Counted from the stretch's first letter, positions 1 through 8,083 are shown. The stretch: 45,214 nucleotides of DNA from Bacteroidales bacterium (GCA_019429365.1 JAHYJD010000017.1:1-45214), one strand, 5' to 3'. A program made the numbers and translations. Notes: generated by a model from the letters alone, not told the origin.

Positions 1-2333
1 GGGAAGAGATCGTCAAGAATACGGCGCAGCAGGCCCCGGCGTTCGGGTTCGCGCCTTCTTTCCTGTCGCTCACGTGGACGGTCTTCTGGCGTGCCGAAGA
101 TTCGCTCCAGCAAGGTGGGTTCTGGCAGCTCTTCAAGAAACATAGGACAGTTCATGAGCTCCTGCAATTCTTCTGTAAGCGGTTCAAACTGCCCTGCAAG
201 GTAGTGCCGTGTGCGGCTGTTTTGCAATATGCTTCCATGATAATCGGACCAGATGGGCACTGCTGAGCGTGAGGCACCAAAGGGCAGGGGATAGGTGCGG
301 TTGAAAGCTGGATTTTCAAGTCCAACCCAAACACCGGTAACAAGGTTGGGGGTGTAACCCACAAACCAGCTGTCGCTGTTGCTGGTGGTGGTACCGGTTT
401 TTCCGGCCAGGTCGTATTCGTAACCAATGCGCGAACGAATGGAAGCGGCCGTGCCCATATTTACCACACTTTTTAGCATATGGTTCATCATTAAGGCCGT
501 TTCCTGGCTTATGACTGCTTCCTTTTGAATTTGACGGGGTGCTTCGTAAAGAACCTTGCCCTGGGCATCTTCCACTTTTAAAAGGTATACAGGTTCAACG
601 GGGATACCTCCGTTCAAAAAAATGCCATAAGCACTGGTCAGGTCAATCACAGACACTTCGGCCGTGCCCAGCGCCAGCGAAGGCACGGCGGGCAGCCTGC
701 CCCTGATGCCGGCAGCACGGGCCAGATTTATCACACCATCGAAGGTGGCATCTTCAATATATTTTGTCGAAACGGTATTGACCGAGCTGGTCAAAGCGCC
801 CTGCATACTGTAATAACCTTCGTAAAGACCATCATGATTGGCAGGACTCCAGTTATCGTAGGCTTCGAAAACGGGTGCTTCGTTCGATACCATTTCGCAG
901 GGATCGGTGCCATTTTCGAGGGCAGCTGCATACACAAAAGGCTTGAAGGCCGATCCAGCCTGCCGGCTCGAGCTAACCTGATCGTACTGAAAGAAACGAA
1001 TGTTGTTGCCACCAATCCAGGCCTTCACATGTCCGTTGCGTGGGTCAAGGGAAACCATCCCACCATGCACTACCTTTTGCGATGCAAAAATGGAGTCCAT
1101 TGGGCTAAGAGATACATTTTTTCCGCCCTCCCAGTCGAACACCAGGGTGTTAACAGGCTTTTCGAATGCTTCGGCAATGGCAGCTTCTCCAAGGCCCTGG
1201 TTTTTTAGCGACTGGTAACGCGGGGAGCGCTTCATTTCCTGGGTCAGTAAGGCCTTAACACGCTGAGGTGTAGCATTTCGGTAGTGGGCATCTGCAGCAT
1301 CTTGCAGGGCTTTCATCTGCCGGGCAAATGCACGCTCGGCCACTATCTGCAAGTCGTAGTCAAGGGTGGTATAAACCTTCAGACCATCGGTGTAAAGATT
1401 ATAATCGGTATTATGGTCCTGGTTGTAATCCCTGAGCCAATTTTGCAGGTCGAGCCTGAGCTTTTCGCGAAAATAGGGTGCAGGCCCATGCACATGTGAA
1501 AAAGGGCTGTAATCTATCTCAAGCGGAAGGCTTTTCAGCGAGTCGGCTGTTTGTGCTGAAAGGTGGCCGTACCTTTCCATTTGTGTAATGACCACGTTGC
1601 GGCGCTCCCGGGCGGCCTCGGGGTTGGTGCGGGGATTGAAAGTAGAGGTGGCTTTGAGCATGCCTACCAACGAAGCAGTTTCCTGGGCCGTTAGCTGGCG
1701 GGGATGTTTGCTGAAAAAGCGCTGTGAGCCGGCAGAAATACCAAACACATTTTCCCCGAAAGGGACCGTATTTAAATATAGGATAAGAATTTCGTCCTTA
1801 GAGTAAACTTTTTCGAGCCGACGTGCAATGATGCCTTCCCTGAACTTTTCGCCTACCAGCCAAATGGCGCCACGGCGCTGCCGCGGGAAAAGGTTCTTTG
1901 CCAGCTGGCGGGTAAGTGTGCTGCCACCACCGGCACTGCGCTGACCAAGTAAAATGTTTTTAACCAAAACGCGCCCCAGGCTGCGGTAATCGGTGCCACG
2001 ATGCTCGTAAAAGCGCACATCTTCGGTCGAAAGCAAGGCAGGTACTACATATGGAGAAAGTTCAGCAAGGGAAACTGCCGTTCGGTCGTAAATGAAATAT
2101 TTGCCCAGCAACTGTCCGCCACTGGCATAAACCTCGGCTGAGTTGTGGCTCTCGATGCTTTTCAGTGTTCGCAAATCGGGCAAGGGCCCAAAAAAGCCAA
2201 ACCGCACCAGCAACTGCATTAACAGGAAGACAAATATGCCAAAACCTGCGGCCGACCCAACGGCAATAATTGCAATGCGCTTATATTTTCGCAGGTCGCT
2301 TTTTTTGATTTTAAACGTTTTCTTTCTTGTCAT
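1..2333 (-). CDS. mrcA: Class A penicillin-binding protein 1A (3' end outside window)
   Basis: Bifunctional peptidoglycan glycosyltransferase/transpeptidase anchored in the inner membrane. I translated it from the ATG whose complement lies at 2331-2333; 777 codons are visible and the frame is still open at the left edge. A basic N-terminus is followed by one membrane segment at about residues 20-42. The GT51 glycosyltransferase domain follows, with the catalytic-Glu motif EDVRFYEHRG near residue 101 and the RQLAKNLFPRQ region after it. The transpeptidase domain shows SAFKP (SxxK) near residue 463, SSVN (SxN) about 60 residues later and KTGTT near residue 644. The visible end is rich in Arg and Glu and reads like the low-complexity tail common in this family, so little is probably missing. 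The DMT permease lies 95 bases upstream on the same strand. Confidence in the family is high; the symbol is by analogy. Confidence 0.95.
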   Translation of the reverse strand, partial: MTRKKTFKIKKSDLRKYKRIAIIAVGSAAGFGIFVFLLMQLLVRFGFFGPLPDLRTLKSIESHNSAEVYASGGQLLGKYFIYDRTAVSLAELSPYVVPALLSTEDVRFYEHRGTDYRSLGRVLVKNILLGQRSAGGGSTLTRQLAKNLFPRQRRGAIWLVGEKFREGIIARRLEKVYSKDEILILYLNTVPFGENVFGISAGSQRFFSKHPRQLTAQETASLVGMLKATSTFNPRTNPEAARERRNVVITQMERYGHLSAQTADSLKSLPLEIDYSPFSHVHGPAPYFREKLRLDLQNWLRDYNQDHNTDYNLYTDGLKVYTTLDYDLQIVAERAFARQMKALQDAADAHYRNATPQRVKALLTQEMKRSPRYQSLKNQGLGEAAIAEAFEKPVNTLVFDWEGGKNVSLSPMDSIFASQKVVHGGMVSLDPRNGHVKAWIGGNNIRFFQYDQVSSSRQAGSAFKPFVYAAALENGTDPCEMVSNEAPVFEAYDNWSPANHDGLYEGYYSMQGALTSSVNTVSTKYIEDATFDGVINLARAAGIRGRLPAVPSLALGTAEVSVIDLTSAYGIFLNGGIPVEPVYLLKVEDAQGKVLYEAPRQIQKEAVISQETALMMNHMLKSVVNMGTAASIRSRIGYEYDLAGKTGTTTSNSDSWFVGYTPNLVTGVWVGLENPAFNRTYPLPFGASRSAVPIWSDYHGSILQNSRTRHYLAGQFEPLTEELQELMNCPMFLEELPEPTLLERIFGTPEDRPRERQERRREPERRGLLRRILDDLF

Positions 2334-2428
2334 TTTTCCTCTTTACGGCTTATACCGAATCCTTCTTCATTAACAAATTAGCAACGAAAGGTTTTGATGC
2401 ATATTACTTTCCACGAAAAGGGCAGGGC

Positions 2429-3319
2429 CTAAATAAAAAACAAGGCCACCCCTCCAACGCTGATCAGGGCACCCACCACCTCCTGCCAGCTAACCTTTTG
2501 TTTGAAGAAAATCATCGTAAATGGAATGATCAATATGGGTGTGATGGACATTATGGTGGAGGCAATGCCGGTGGCGGTGTTTTGCACGGCAATTAGCGAT
2601 GCCGACACGCCCAAAAAAGGTCCGAATGTGGCGCCCAGCAGCATTAGCAGCATAGCTTTGCGGTGTTTCATGGCTTGGCCAACGGCCAGCCAGCGCCTGA
2701 AAAAGTGTATGATAATGGAAAATCCAACGATGCCTGCAATGACCCTGATCTGAGTGGCCGAAAATGGATCGTAATCGCCCATGCCGAATTTGCTCAGTAC
2801 CAATCCGCTGGCCTGACCTACGGCACCTCCCAGTGCAAAAAGCAATCCCTTGGCAGGTATTTTCTCTGGCTGCTTTTTGTTTTTTTGTTTGTTAAAAATG
2901 ACGAGGCTTATACCCGAAAGGGTGAGGCTCATGCCAATCACATTGAGCCACGAAAGCAGCTCACCCATGAGCAGCCAGCCGATTAATGCAGAGATGGGCG
3001 GCACCAGGGTCATTACGAGCATGGAAAGGCGCGAGCCAATTACCGTAAAAGCCTTAAACAGAAACAAATCGCCTATGACAAAACCGGCCAATCCCGACAG
3101 AAGCAACCAGAACCAGTTGTAGGCGGTGGCATCCATTGGGAAGAGCATGCCGCGGCGAATGTATGAAAAGAGGCTTAGAAGCACCAGGGCCATTACCAGC
3201 CTGATGATATTTACGGCTACACTGCCGACTTTTCGGCCAGCCGATTCAAATGCCAGGGAGGTAACCGTCCAGCAAACTGCTGTAAAAAGGGCGGCTAACT
3301 CACCAATGCGAAATTCCAT
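2429..3319 (-). CDS. EamA/DMT-family permease
   Basis: Integral membrane transporter of the drug/metabolite transporter superfamily, 296 residues, close to the usual length of about 300 for the ten-helix form. Two EamA repeats are visible: one from about residue 5 to 140 ending in ALIGWLLMGELLSW, and one from about 150 to 294 ending in IFFKQKVSWQEVVGALIS. Each repeat has five hydrophobic segments. The linker at about 145-155 is basic (NKQKNKKQPEK). The substrate cannot be told from sequence; members export amino acids, nucleotide derivatives or metabolites. The ATG at 3317-3319 is chosen because a TACCTTTG -7 box (3337-3344) lies just upstream, which would give a leader of only about 10 bases. 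Confidence 0.93.
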   Translation of the reverse strand: MEFRIGELAALFTAVCWTVTSLAFESAGRKVGSVAVNIIRLVMALVLLSLFSYIRRGMLFPMDATAYNWFWLLLSGLAGFVIGDLFLFKAFTVIGSRLSMLVMTLVPPISALIGWLLMGELLSWLNVIGMSLTLSGISLVIFNKQKNKKQPEKIPAKGLLFALGGAVGQASGLVLSKFGMGDYDPFSATQIRVIAGIVGFSIIIHFFRRWLAVGQAMKHRKAMLLMLLGATFGPFLGVSASLIAVQNTATGIASTIMSITPILIIPFTMIFFKQKVSWQEVVGALISVGGVALFFI

Positions 3320-3336
3320 ACAATGAAAATTTGGCG

Positions 3337-3344
3337 CAAAGGTA
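3337..3344 (-). promoter_or_regulatory. Bacteroidetes-type -7 box for the DMT permease gene
   Basis: On the minus strand this reads TACCTTTG, a full match to TAnnTTTG, ending 18 bases before the ATG. I see no clear TTTG -33 element; that position falls in the end of the preceding gene. Confidence 0.5.
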
Positions 3345-3360
3345 ACCGAAAAAAATTCAC

Positions 3361-4011
3361 TCAGACGTTCTTTTCACGTGTGACCCACTGCCTGATCACA
3401 TAAAGGAACTGCTTGCTGTAGTTTTCCATGAATTTGGGTCCAACGCCCTTAATCTTTTCCAGGTCTTCGTTTTCCGTAGGTTTTTTAATGCAGATACTGC
3501 GCAACACCATGTCGCTGCAAACCATAAAGGCGGGGATGTCGTTTTCTTCGGCCAGCTGGCGGCGGGTAAGCTTTAGTTTGTAGTAAAGGTCCTGATCGTC
3601 CTCTGGGATTTCAGGAACGTCTTTGTCCATCAATACATCGAGCAAAACAAATTCAGTAGGCAATTTACCTTGCAAATAGTCCTGCCCTTTGGCAGTAATT
3701 TTCAATACAGGGTAATTTTCCTCGTTCAAATTAACATTTTCTACCGCAATAAGGCCATTGTTGATCAAAATATCCAGCATGTCCGACAACTGGTCGCGGG
3801 TATAGCCAGGCAGCACCGAAAAAGTATATAACTTATTAAGGCTATGATTGATGGTGAAAGCCGACTTGTTGCCCTTGAGCACATCGATGGTTTTCTTAAC
3901 GCCTAGCGGGAAAGGCAGCTCTGTTAAACTGAAAAGCACCAGTCGGGCAATGGTTTGTTCGTATTCCGACAAAAGGCTGTTTATCAACTCACTGTTGTTA
4001 TTGTCTGTCAT
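3361..4011 (-). CDS. Orphan RQC + HRDC domain protein (RecQ C-terminal-like, no helicase)
   Basis: 216 residues from the chosen start. The first part resembles the winged-helix RQC domain of RecQ helicases: SLTELPFPLGVKKTIDVLKG, then YTRDQLSDMLDILINNGLI and ITAKGQDYLQG. The last 75 residues form an HRDC domain: LYYKLKLTRRQLAEENDIP, VCSDMVLRSI, and the helix-hairpin-like IKGVGPKFMENYSKQFL. No helicase motif (Walker A, DExH) or zinc-binding cysteine set lies upstream, since the open frame begins only 69 bases earlier at 4080. I chose ATG 4009-4011 because the protein then starts with a hydrophilic helix like its relatives; the upstream ATG at 4080 would add 23 residues without recognisable homology. 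It likely binds DNA, perhaps as an accessory to a full RecQ elsewhere. The role is inferred. Confidence 0.8.
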   Translation of the reverse strand: MTDNNNSELINSLLSEYEQTIARLVLFSLTELPFPLGVKKTIDVLKGNKSAFTINHSLNKLYTFSVLPGYTRDQLSDMLDILINNGLIAVENVNLNEENYPVLKITAKGQDYLQGKLPTEFVLLDVLMDKDVPEIPEDDQDLYYKLKLTRRQLAEENDIPAFMVCSDMVLRSICIKKPTENEDLEKIKGVGPKFMENYSKQFLYVIRQWVTREKNV

Positions 4012-4167
4012 GGCCGTTTCGTTTTTTCGAAAAAAGGAATACGGTAAAATTAAGAAATTTTTCGAAAGATACTTTGGCATATGCTTAGATTAAATGGCTC
4101 TTTAATAAAAGAATAAGGCATAAATACGTAATCTTACCTATTAAAATTTAATTAAAACCCTCATGTT

Positions 4168-4195
4168 TTTGTATCACATTTATTACTTAACTTTG
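4168..4195 (+). promoter_or_regulatory. Promoter for the His-rich lipoprotein gene
   Basis: TAACTTTG at 4188-4195 matches the -7 consensus TAnnTTTG exactly. TTTG at 4168-4171 lies 16 bases upstream, slightly closer than the usual spacing of about 19-21. The ATG is 41 bases downstream. Confidence 0.6.
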
Positions 4196-4236
4196 CCCGA
4201 ATTTAATCACAAACACCAAACCCAAAAAAAGAAACA

Positions 4237-4761
4237 ATGAAAAGATTTGCACTGGCAATGATTGCCGTATTTTTTTTCTTCGGCTGCGGCCAGCAACCTG
4301 CAACCCAGGAAGAAGTTGTAATTGAAACTTTTGAAATTGCTGAACTCATTTCCAATCCTATGGAGTATGAAGAGCAGGAAATTCGCATTGAAGGAATCAT
4401 CAGCCACATTTGCCGCCACAGTGGCGAAAAAATGCGCGTAGCCGAAATTGATGGCGAAGGCCTTAGCATCCTGGTGATGCTTGGCGATTTTGCACCTCAG
4501 TTCAATCCCGAGTTTGAAGGACAGGAAGTTATCCTGACGGGAGTTCTGAAGACCACTATTCAAAACATCGACGCCCTGAATGAAGAACATGTACACGGCG
4601 AAGACGGCGAAGACTGCGACCATGAAGGTGAAGAACACGCCCATGAAGAAGGCCACGACGATTGCGAATCAACCCAGGAAGCCATTGCCAAAATGAAGGC
4701 CGCCGGCATTGACCCCGACATTGCCGCACATATCGAAATAACCAGCTTCGAGATAAAATAA
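4237..4761 (+). CDS. His-rich lipoprotein with an OB-fold-like domain
   Basis: 174 residues. The N-terminus (MKRFALAMIAVFFFFGCG) is a lipoprotein signal with the lipobox cysteine at residue 17, so the product should be anchored to a membrane facing the periplasm or outside. Residues about 25-110 look like a small beta-barrel of the OB type (EYEEQEIRIEGIISHICRH, GLSILVMLGDFAPQF, GQEVILTGVLKTTI). ICRHSGEKM carries a Cys/His pair that could hold a metal. Residues about 112-145 form an acidic, His-rich stretch with EEHVHGEDGEDCDHEGEEH, typical of zinc, nickel or copper buffering. A strong terminator follows at 4783-4809, so it is transcribed alone, though the next gene is also a small membrane protein that may face the periplasm. 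Substrate and function are unknown; metal binding is inferred from composition. Confidence 0.8.
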   Translation: MKRFALAMIAVFFFFGCGQQPATQEEVVIETFEIAELISNPMEYEEQEIRIEGIISHICRHSGEKMRVAEIDGEGLSILVMLGDFAPQFNPEFEGQEVILTGVLKTTIQNIDALNEEHVHGEDGEDCDHEGEEHAHEEGHDDCESTQEAIAKMKAAGIDPDIAAHIEITSFEIK

Positions 4762-4782
4762 TTTCTCGAAACAAGAATCAAG

Positions 4783-4809
4783 ACCGGCCCAAGGGGCCGG
4801 TTTTTTTTT
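4783..4809 (+). terminator. Rho-independent terminator after the lipoprotein gene
   Basis: A perfect 8-bp stem (ACCGGCCC at 4783-4790 and GGGCCGGT at 4794-4801) with a three-base loop is followed by an unbroken T run to 4809. The end of the T run also serves as the -33 TTTG of the next promoter. Confidence 0.92.
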
Positions 4810-4836
4810 GCATTTGTCTTTTACTAATTAATTTTG
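4807..4836 (+). promoter_or_regulatory. Promoter for the PepSY-type membrane protein gene
   Basis: TTTG at 4807-4810, 18 bases, then TAATTTTG at 4829-4836, a full TAnnTTTG match. The ATG is at 4853. The -33 box is built from the end of the preceding terminator's T run. Confidence 0.65.
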
Positions 4837-4852
4837 TGCAAATTTTACTTTT

Positions 4853-5407
4853 ATGAATATTCGCAAGTTAAACCGTGCAGTCCATCGCGACCTGGGCTAT
4901 TTCTTTTTCGGAATGGCCATTATTTACGGTCTTTCGGGCATTGCCCTAAACCACCGCCACCATTGGAACCCCAATTATATTATTACCCAGGAAAGCTACC
5001 AACTGGAAAAACCCAGCACGGAGCTGAGCGGAAAAAACCTCTCACTGCATTTTTTAGAACAGCTGGACGAAGAAGACAACTACCGCACACAAATTGTTAC
5101 TGGCAGCAACCTGCGCATTTTTATTGAGGGCGGAAGCATTAACGTGGACTTGGTTAGCGGCAATGCCAACCTGGAGAAGATTCGCAAGCGCCCTGTGTTT
5201 CACGAGGTAAATTTCCTGCACTATAACACACCCCGAAAGCTCTGGACCTGGTTCAGCGATGCCTTTGCCGCAGGGCTTATTATTCTTGCCATCACCGGAT
5301 TGTTTGTACTCAAAGGCAAAAACGGCATTACCCGCCGCGGCGCCTGGATCACCTCCGCCGGGGTTATCATTCCCATCGTGCTGCTGTATCTGTATCTGAA
5401 CGCTTAA
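4853..5407 (+). CDS. PepSY-associated membrane protein
   Basis: 184 residues. It has an N-terminal amphipathic and basic segment (MNIRKLNRAVHRDLGYFFFG) leading into a membrane helix at about residues 15-38. A soluble loop follows at about 40-135, with a PepSY-like strand pattern (RIFIEGGSINVDLVSGNANLEK). Two further membrane helices lie at about 137-157 and 163-183. The motif HRHHWNP directly after the first helix puts three histidines at the membrane face. The overall pattern fits the PepSY_TM_like family, which is often linked to iron or other metal reduction and uptake. The stop codon (5405-5407) overlaps the stop of the convergent gene on the other strand. Substrate is unknown; the family call is fairly secure and the metal link is inferred. 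Confidence 0.85.
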   Translation: MNIRKLNRAVHRDLGYFFFGMAIIYGLSGIALNHRHHWNPNYIITQESYQLEKPSTELSGKNLSLHFLEQLDEEDNYRTQIVTGSNLRIFIEGGSINVDLVSGNANLEKIRKRPVFHEVNFLHYNTPRKLWTWFSDAFAAGLIILAITGLFVLKGKNGITRRGAWITSAGVIIPIVLLYLYLNA

Positions 5408-5988
5408 AGATTAAGGCAGCTGGCCTTCAGAAATTCCTTGGTTTTCAATATTCCTTCAATATGCCGGGCATCTAAAGGCGACATTCCAAGGTATTCTTTT
5501 CTGACGATGTTAATGCTTTCCACATCTCTGACCGCTTTTGTAGAAAATTTTTCGTAGGCGAGCAATGCGGCTGCACTGCGAAGAATATTGCCTTTTAGCC
5601 TAATGGTATGAGGCGAATATCTTGAAGGATGAATATGCAGATAATACAGCCGGTCATCAGATTGAACCAGGGTCCATAAGGAATGGTCAGATAATGTTAC
5701 CTCCCTGAATTTCTTTTCGGATTTTTTTATCCATCCAAAATATGCTTCCTTTTCATAAACGCCTATACTCTTCAACTGCTCGCTGATTTCTATTGCTATT
5801 TCTCCAGGCTTGAGCTTCCCTGTATAAAAATCAGACAAAGAAGCGCCCATTACCTTTAGTTTTTTGCAAAGCTGCTTGAAATTCTCATCGTCCAATTTTT
5901 CATAAAAAAAAATCTCCCTGCATACAAAACCCAGGTGGTGTTTCCAGCCATTGAGCCAGACGGGGGCCGGTGTGCAGGAAGATTTCAT
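5404..5988 (-). CDS. Conserved-looking protein of unknown function
   Basis: 194 residues; I do not recognise the family. There is no signal peptide and no membrane segment. The N-terminus has a compact aromatic and cysteine-containing motif (SSCTPAPVWLNGWKHHLGF). The middle carries a His-rich strand (YYLHIHPSRYSPHTIRLKGN), which looks like a conserved core, followed by helical segments (RSAAALLAYEKFS) and a C-terminal helix ending in SCLNL. The start is 18 bases after the aspartase stop, so it is probably co-transcribed with aspartase and may act with it, although nothing in the sequence shows how. Its TAA (5404-5406) lies inside the stop of the convergent PepSY gene. Coding is supported by length, tight spacing and balanced composition. 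Confidence 0.75.
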   Translation of the reverse strand: MKSSCTPAPVWLNGWKHHLGFVCREIFFYEKLDDENFKQLCKKLKVMGASLSDFYTGKLKPGEIAIEISEQLKSIGVYEKEAYFGWIKKSEKKFREVTLSDHSLWTLVQSDDRLYYLHIHPSRYSPHTIRLKGNILRSAAALLAYEKFSTKAVRDVESINIVRKEYLGMSPLDARHIEGILKTKEFLKASCLNL

Positions 5989-6006
5989 AAAACGAAATTT
6001 ACTATT

Positions 6007-7884
6007 CTATTTCTTTTTAAATTTTTGCGGCTTAATCATATTCTCCGGAAGCAGCAGTTCATCCAATTCCTCCTTGGTTAGCAGTTCTTTTTCGAGCACC
6101 AGGTCATACACCCCTTTGTTTTGTTCCAGGGCTTCTTTGGCCACAAGGGTGCAGGTTTCATAACCCAGCACGGGGTTTAGTGCCGTGACCAGCCCAATGC
6201 TGTTCATCACCATGCTGCGGCAATGCGCTTCGTTGGCGGTAATGTCCTTTACGCAGCGGTGCAAAAAGGTGGTCATGCCATTTTTCAGCATTTCAATACT
6301 CTGGAAAAGGCTTTGCACAATAATAGGTTCCATTACATTCAGCTCGAGCTGACCAGCCTCAGCCGCCAGGGTTACGGTCAGGTCGTTGCCAATTACCTTG
6401 AAAGCAATCTGGTTAACCACTTCTGGTATTACGGGGTTAACCTTGCCCGGCATAATGGAGGAGCCGGGCTGCATGGGCGGCAGGTTAATTTCGTTTAATC
6501 CGGCCCTGGGCCCCGAAGAAAGCAGGCGCAGGTCGTTAGAAATCTTCGACAGTTTTACGGCAAGGCGCTTTACGGCCGATGAGTACATGACAAAGGCCCC
6601 GGTATCCTGGGTGGCTTCCACCAGGTTGACTGCCAGTTTTACATCCATTCCGGTTATGCGCCTTAAATGGTCAATCACTTTTTCGCTGTACTCTGGCTCC
6701 GCATTTATGCCAGTTCCAATAGCCGTTCCGCCCATATTTACCTCCAGGAACAACCGGGCATTTTCATTCAGCCGGCTAATTTCCTCTTCGAGGGTGGTGG
6801 CATACGCGCCAAAGGTCTGTCCAAGGGTCATAGGCACGGCATCCTGCAGCTGGGTGCGGCCCATTTTAATGATATGTTCAAATTCCTTTTCCTTTCGGCG
6901 AAAGCCTTCAATAAGGCTTTCGAGCACCTCCACCAGCTTCTTGTTGCTGTTTATCAGGGCGATTTTAATGGCCGTGGGATAGGCATCGTTGGTCGATTGC
7001 GAAAGGTTTACGTGGTTATTGGGATGACAATACTGGTACTCGCCTTTTTCGTGCCCAAGAATTTCAAGGGCGCGGTTGGCGATCACTTCGTTGGCATTCA
7101 TGTTGGTTGATGTGCCGGCACCGCCCTGAATCATATCCACCACAAAATGCTGGTGAAACTTCCCATTCATGATTTCGTGGCAAGCCCTCACAATAGCGTT
7201 GGCAATATTGGTGGGGAGCAATTCCAGGTCGTGATTGGCGCGTGCAGAAGCCATTTTCACTATGGCCAGGGCTTCAATCAGCAAGGGGAAAAAACTCAAG
7301 GTTACCCCGCTAATATTAAAGTTTTCGATGGCCCGCATGGTCTGTATTCCATAATATACTTCGTGCGGCACCTCGCGGTCGCCCAGCAGGTCATGCTCGC
7401 TGCGGGTGCGGCCCGACTCATATTGTGCCGCTACGTTTACCAGCCGGATATTACTCTGGCGCATGCGCCTGGAAATGATTTGAGAGATACGCAGAAAAAC
7501 TTTCAAAGCCACTTGGGGGTGTGTTTCAAACATGGCCTTGAAGCGCTTGCCGCTCATGCAAAGCACGTGGGTGTTTTTCAGGGCACGGGCGTTGGTGCTG
7601 TGAGGCGCATCGGAGATCATAGTGCCCTCTCCCAGAAAGTCGAACCTTCCGAAAAAAGACAGGCGCTTTTCTTCCCCGTAAGGGGTGCGCTTAAAAAGTT
7701 CCACCTCGCCATCATGAATCAGGTATAGGAACTTTTGCCCGGGTGCATTTTCAGAAAACAGCATCTCGCCAGCTTTAAAATGCTTGCTTTCAACCTCGCT
7801 GCAAAAATGATCCAGTTCAACATCGTTCAGGTCGCGGAACAACTCCACACCTTTGAGGAAAATTTTTATCTCTTCGGGTTTCAT
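6007..7884 (-). CDS. aspA: Aspartate ammonia-lyase with N-terminal cyclic-nucleotide-binding-like domain
   Basis: 625 residues against about 470 for ordinary aspartase. Residues about 1-150 form a cNMP-binding/CRP-type beta-barrel: LFRDLNDVELDHFC, LYLIHDGEVELFKR, and FLGEGTMISDAPHSTNARA. The FLGE glutamate (E86) is kept, but the arginine that grips the cyclic phosphate in CRP falls at H95, so cNMP binding is doubtful. From R161 the aspartase/fumarase fold begins (RSEHDLLGDREVP). It continues with GGAGTSTNMNANEV (254-267), HVNLSQSTNDAYPTA, and the signature GSSIMPGKVNP (474-484), whose second serine (S476) is the expected catalytic base. The run GNDLTVTLAAEAGQLELN favours aspartase over fumarase. 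The enzyme converts L-aspartate to fumarate and ammonia in the cytoplasm. The ATG at 7884 follows a good promoter, and the unknown gene lies 18 bases downstream. Confidence 0.93.
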   Translation of the reverse strand: MKPEEIKIFLKGVELFRDLNDVELDHFCSEVESKHFKAGEMLFSENAPGQKFLYLIHDGEVELFKRTPYGEEKRLSFFGRFDFLGEGTMISDAPHSTNARALKNTHVLCMSGKRFKAMFETHPQVALKVFLRISQIISRRMRQSNIRLVNVAAQYESGRTRSEHDLLGDREVPHEVYYGIQTMRAIENFNISGVTLSFFPLLIEALAIVKMASARANHDLELLPTNIANAIVRACHEIMNGKFHQHFVVDMIQGGAGTSTNMNANEVIANRALEILGHEKGEYQYCHPNNHVNLSQSTNDAYPTAIKIALINSNKKLVEVLESLIEGFRRKEKEFEHIIKMGRTQLQDAVPMTLGQTFGAYATTLEEEISRLNENARLFLEVNMGGTAIGTGINAEPEYSEKVIDHLRRITGMDVKLAVNLVEATQDTGAFVMYSSAVKRLAVKLSKISNDLRLLSSGPRAGLNEINLPPMQPGSSIMPGKVNPVIPEVVNQIAFKVIGNDLTVTLAAEAGQLELNVMEPIIVQSLFQSIEMLKNGMTTFLHRCVKDITANEAHCRSMVMNSIGLVTALNPVLGYETCTLVAKEALEQNKGVYDLVLEKELLTKEELDELLLPENMIKPQKFKKK

Positions 7885-7938
7885 TACAGGAAGGTTTTTG
7901 TGAATATTTTGGGTTAATGATACTGCTCAATAGTCTGG

Positions 7939-7971
7939 CAAAGATACTACCTTATTATCACGGGCGCCCAA
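7939..7971 (-). promoter_or_regulatory. Promoter for the aspartase fusion gene
   Basis: On the minus strand TATCTTTG (7939-7946) matches TAnnTTTG; TTG (7969-7971) lies 22 bases upstream. The predicted leader is about 45-50 bases. Confidence 0.55.
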
Positions 7972-8083
7972 TTGCAGCCGCTTAAGTTGGGCGCCAAAAA
8001 GCTTTTGCCTTTTGTTTTGGTTTTTGCCTGCGGCAAGCGGTTTTTTTCGGAAATTTGCAGGATAAAAAATCCAATACATTATT

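Noticed and set aside
3361-4080. Truncated RecQ pseudogene
   Set aside because: The RQC and HRDC domains are intact with no frameshift, and no helicase remnant is found upstream.
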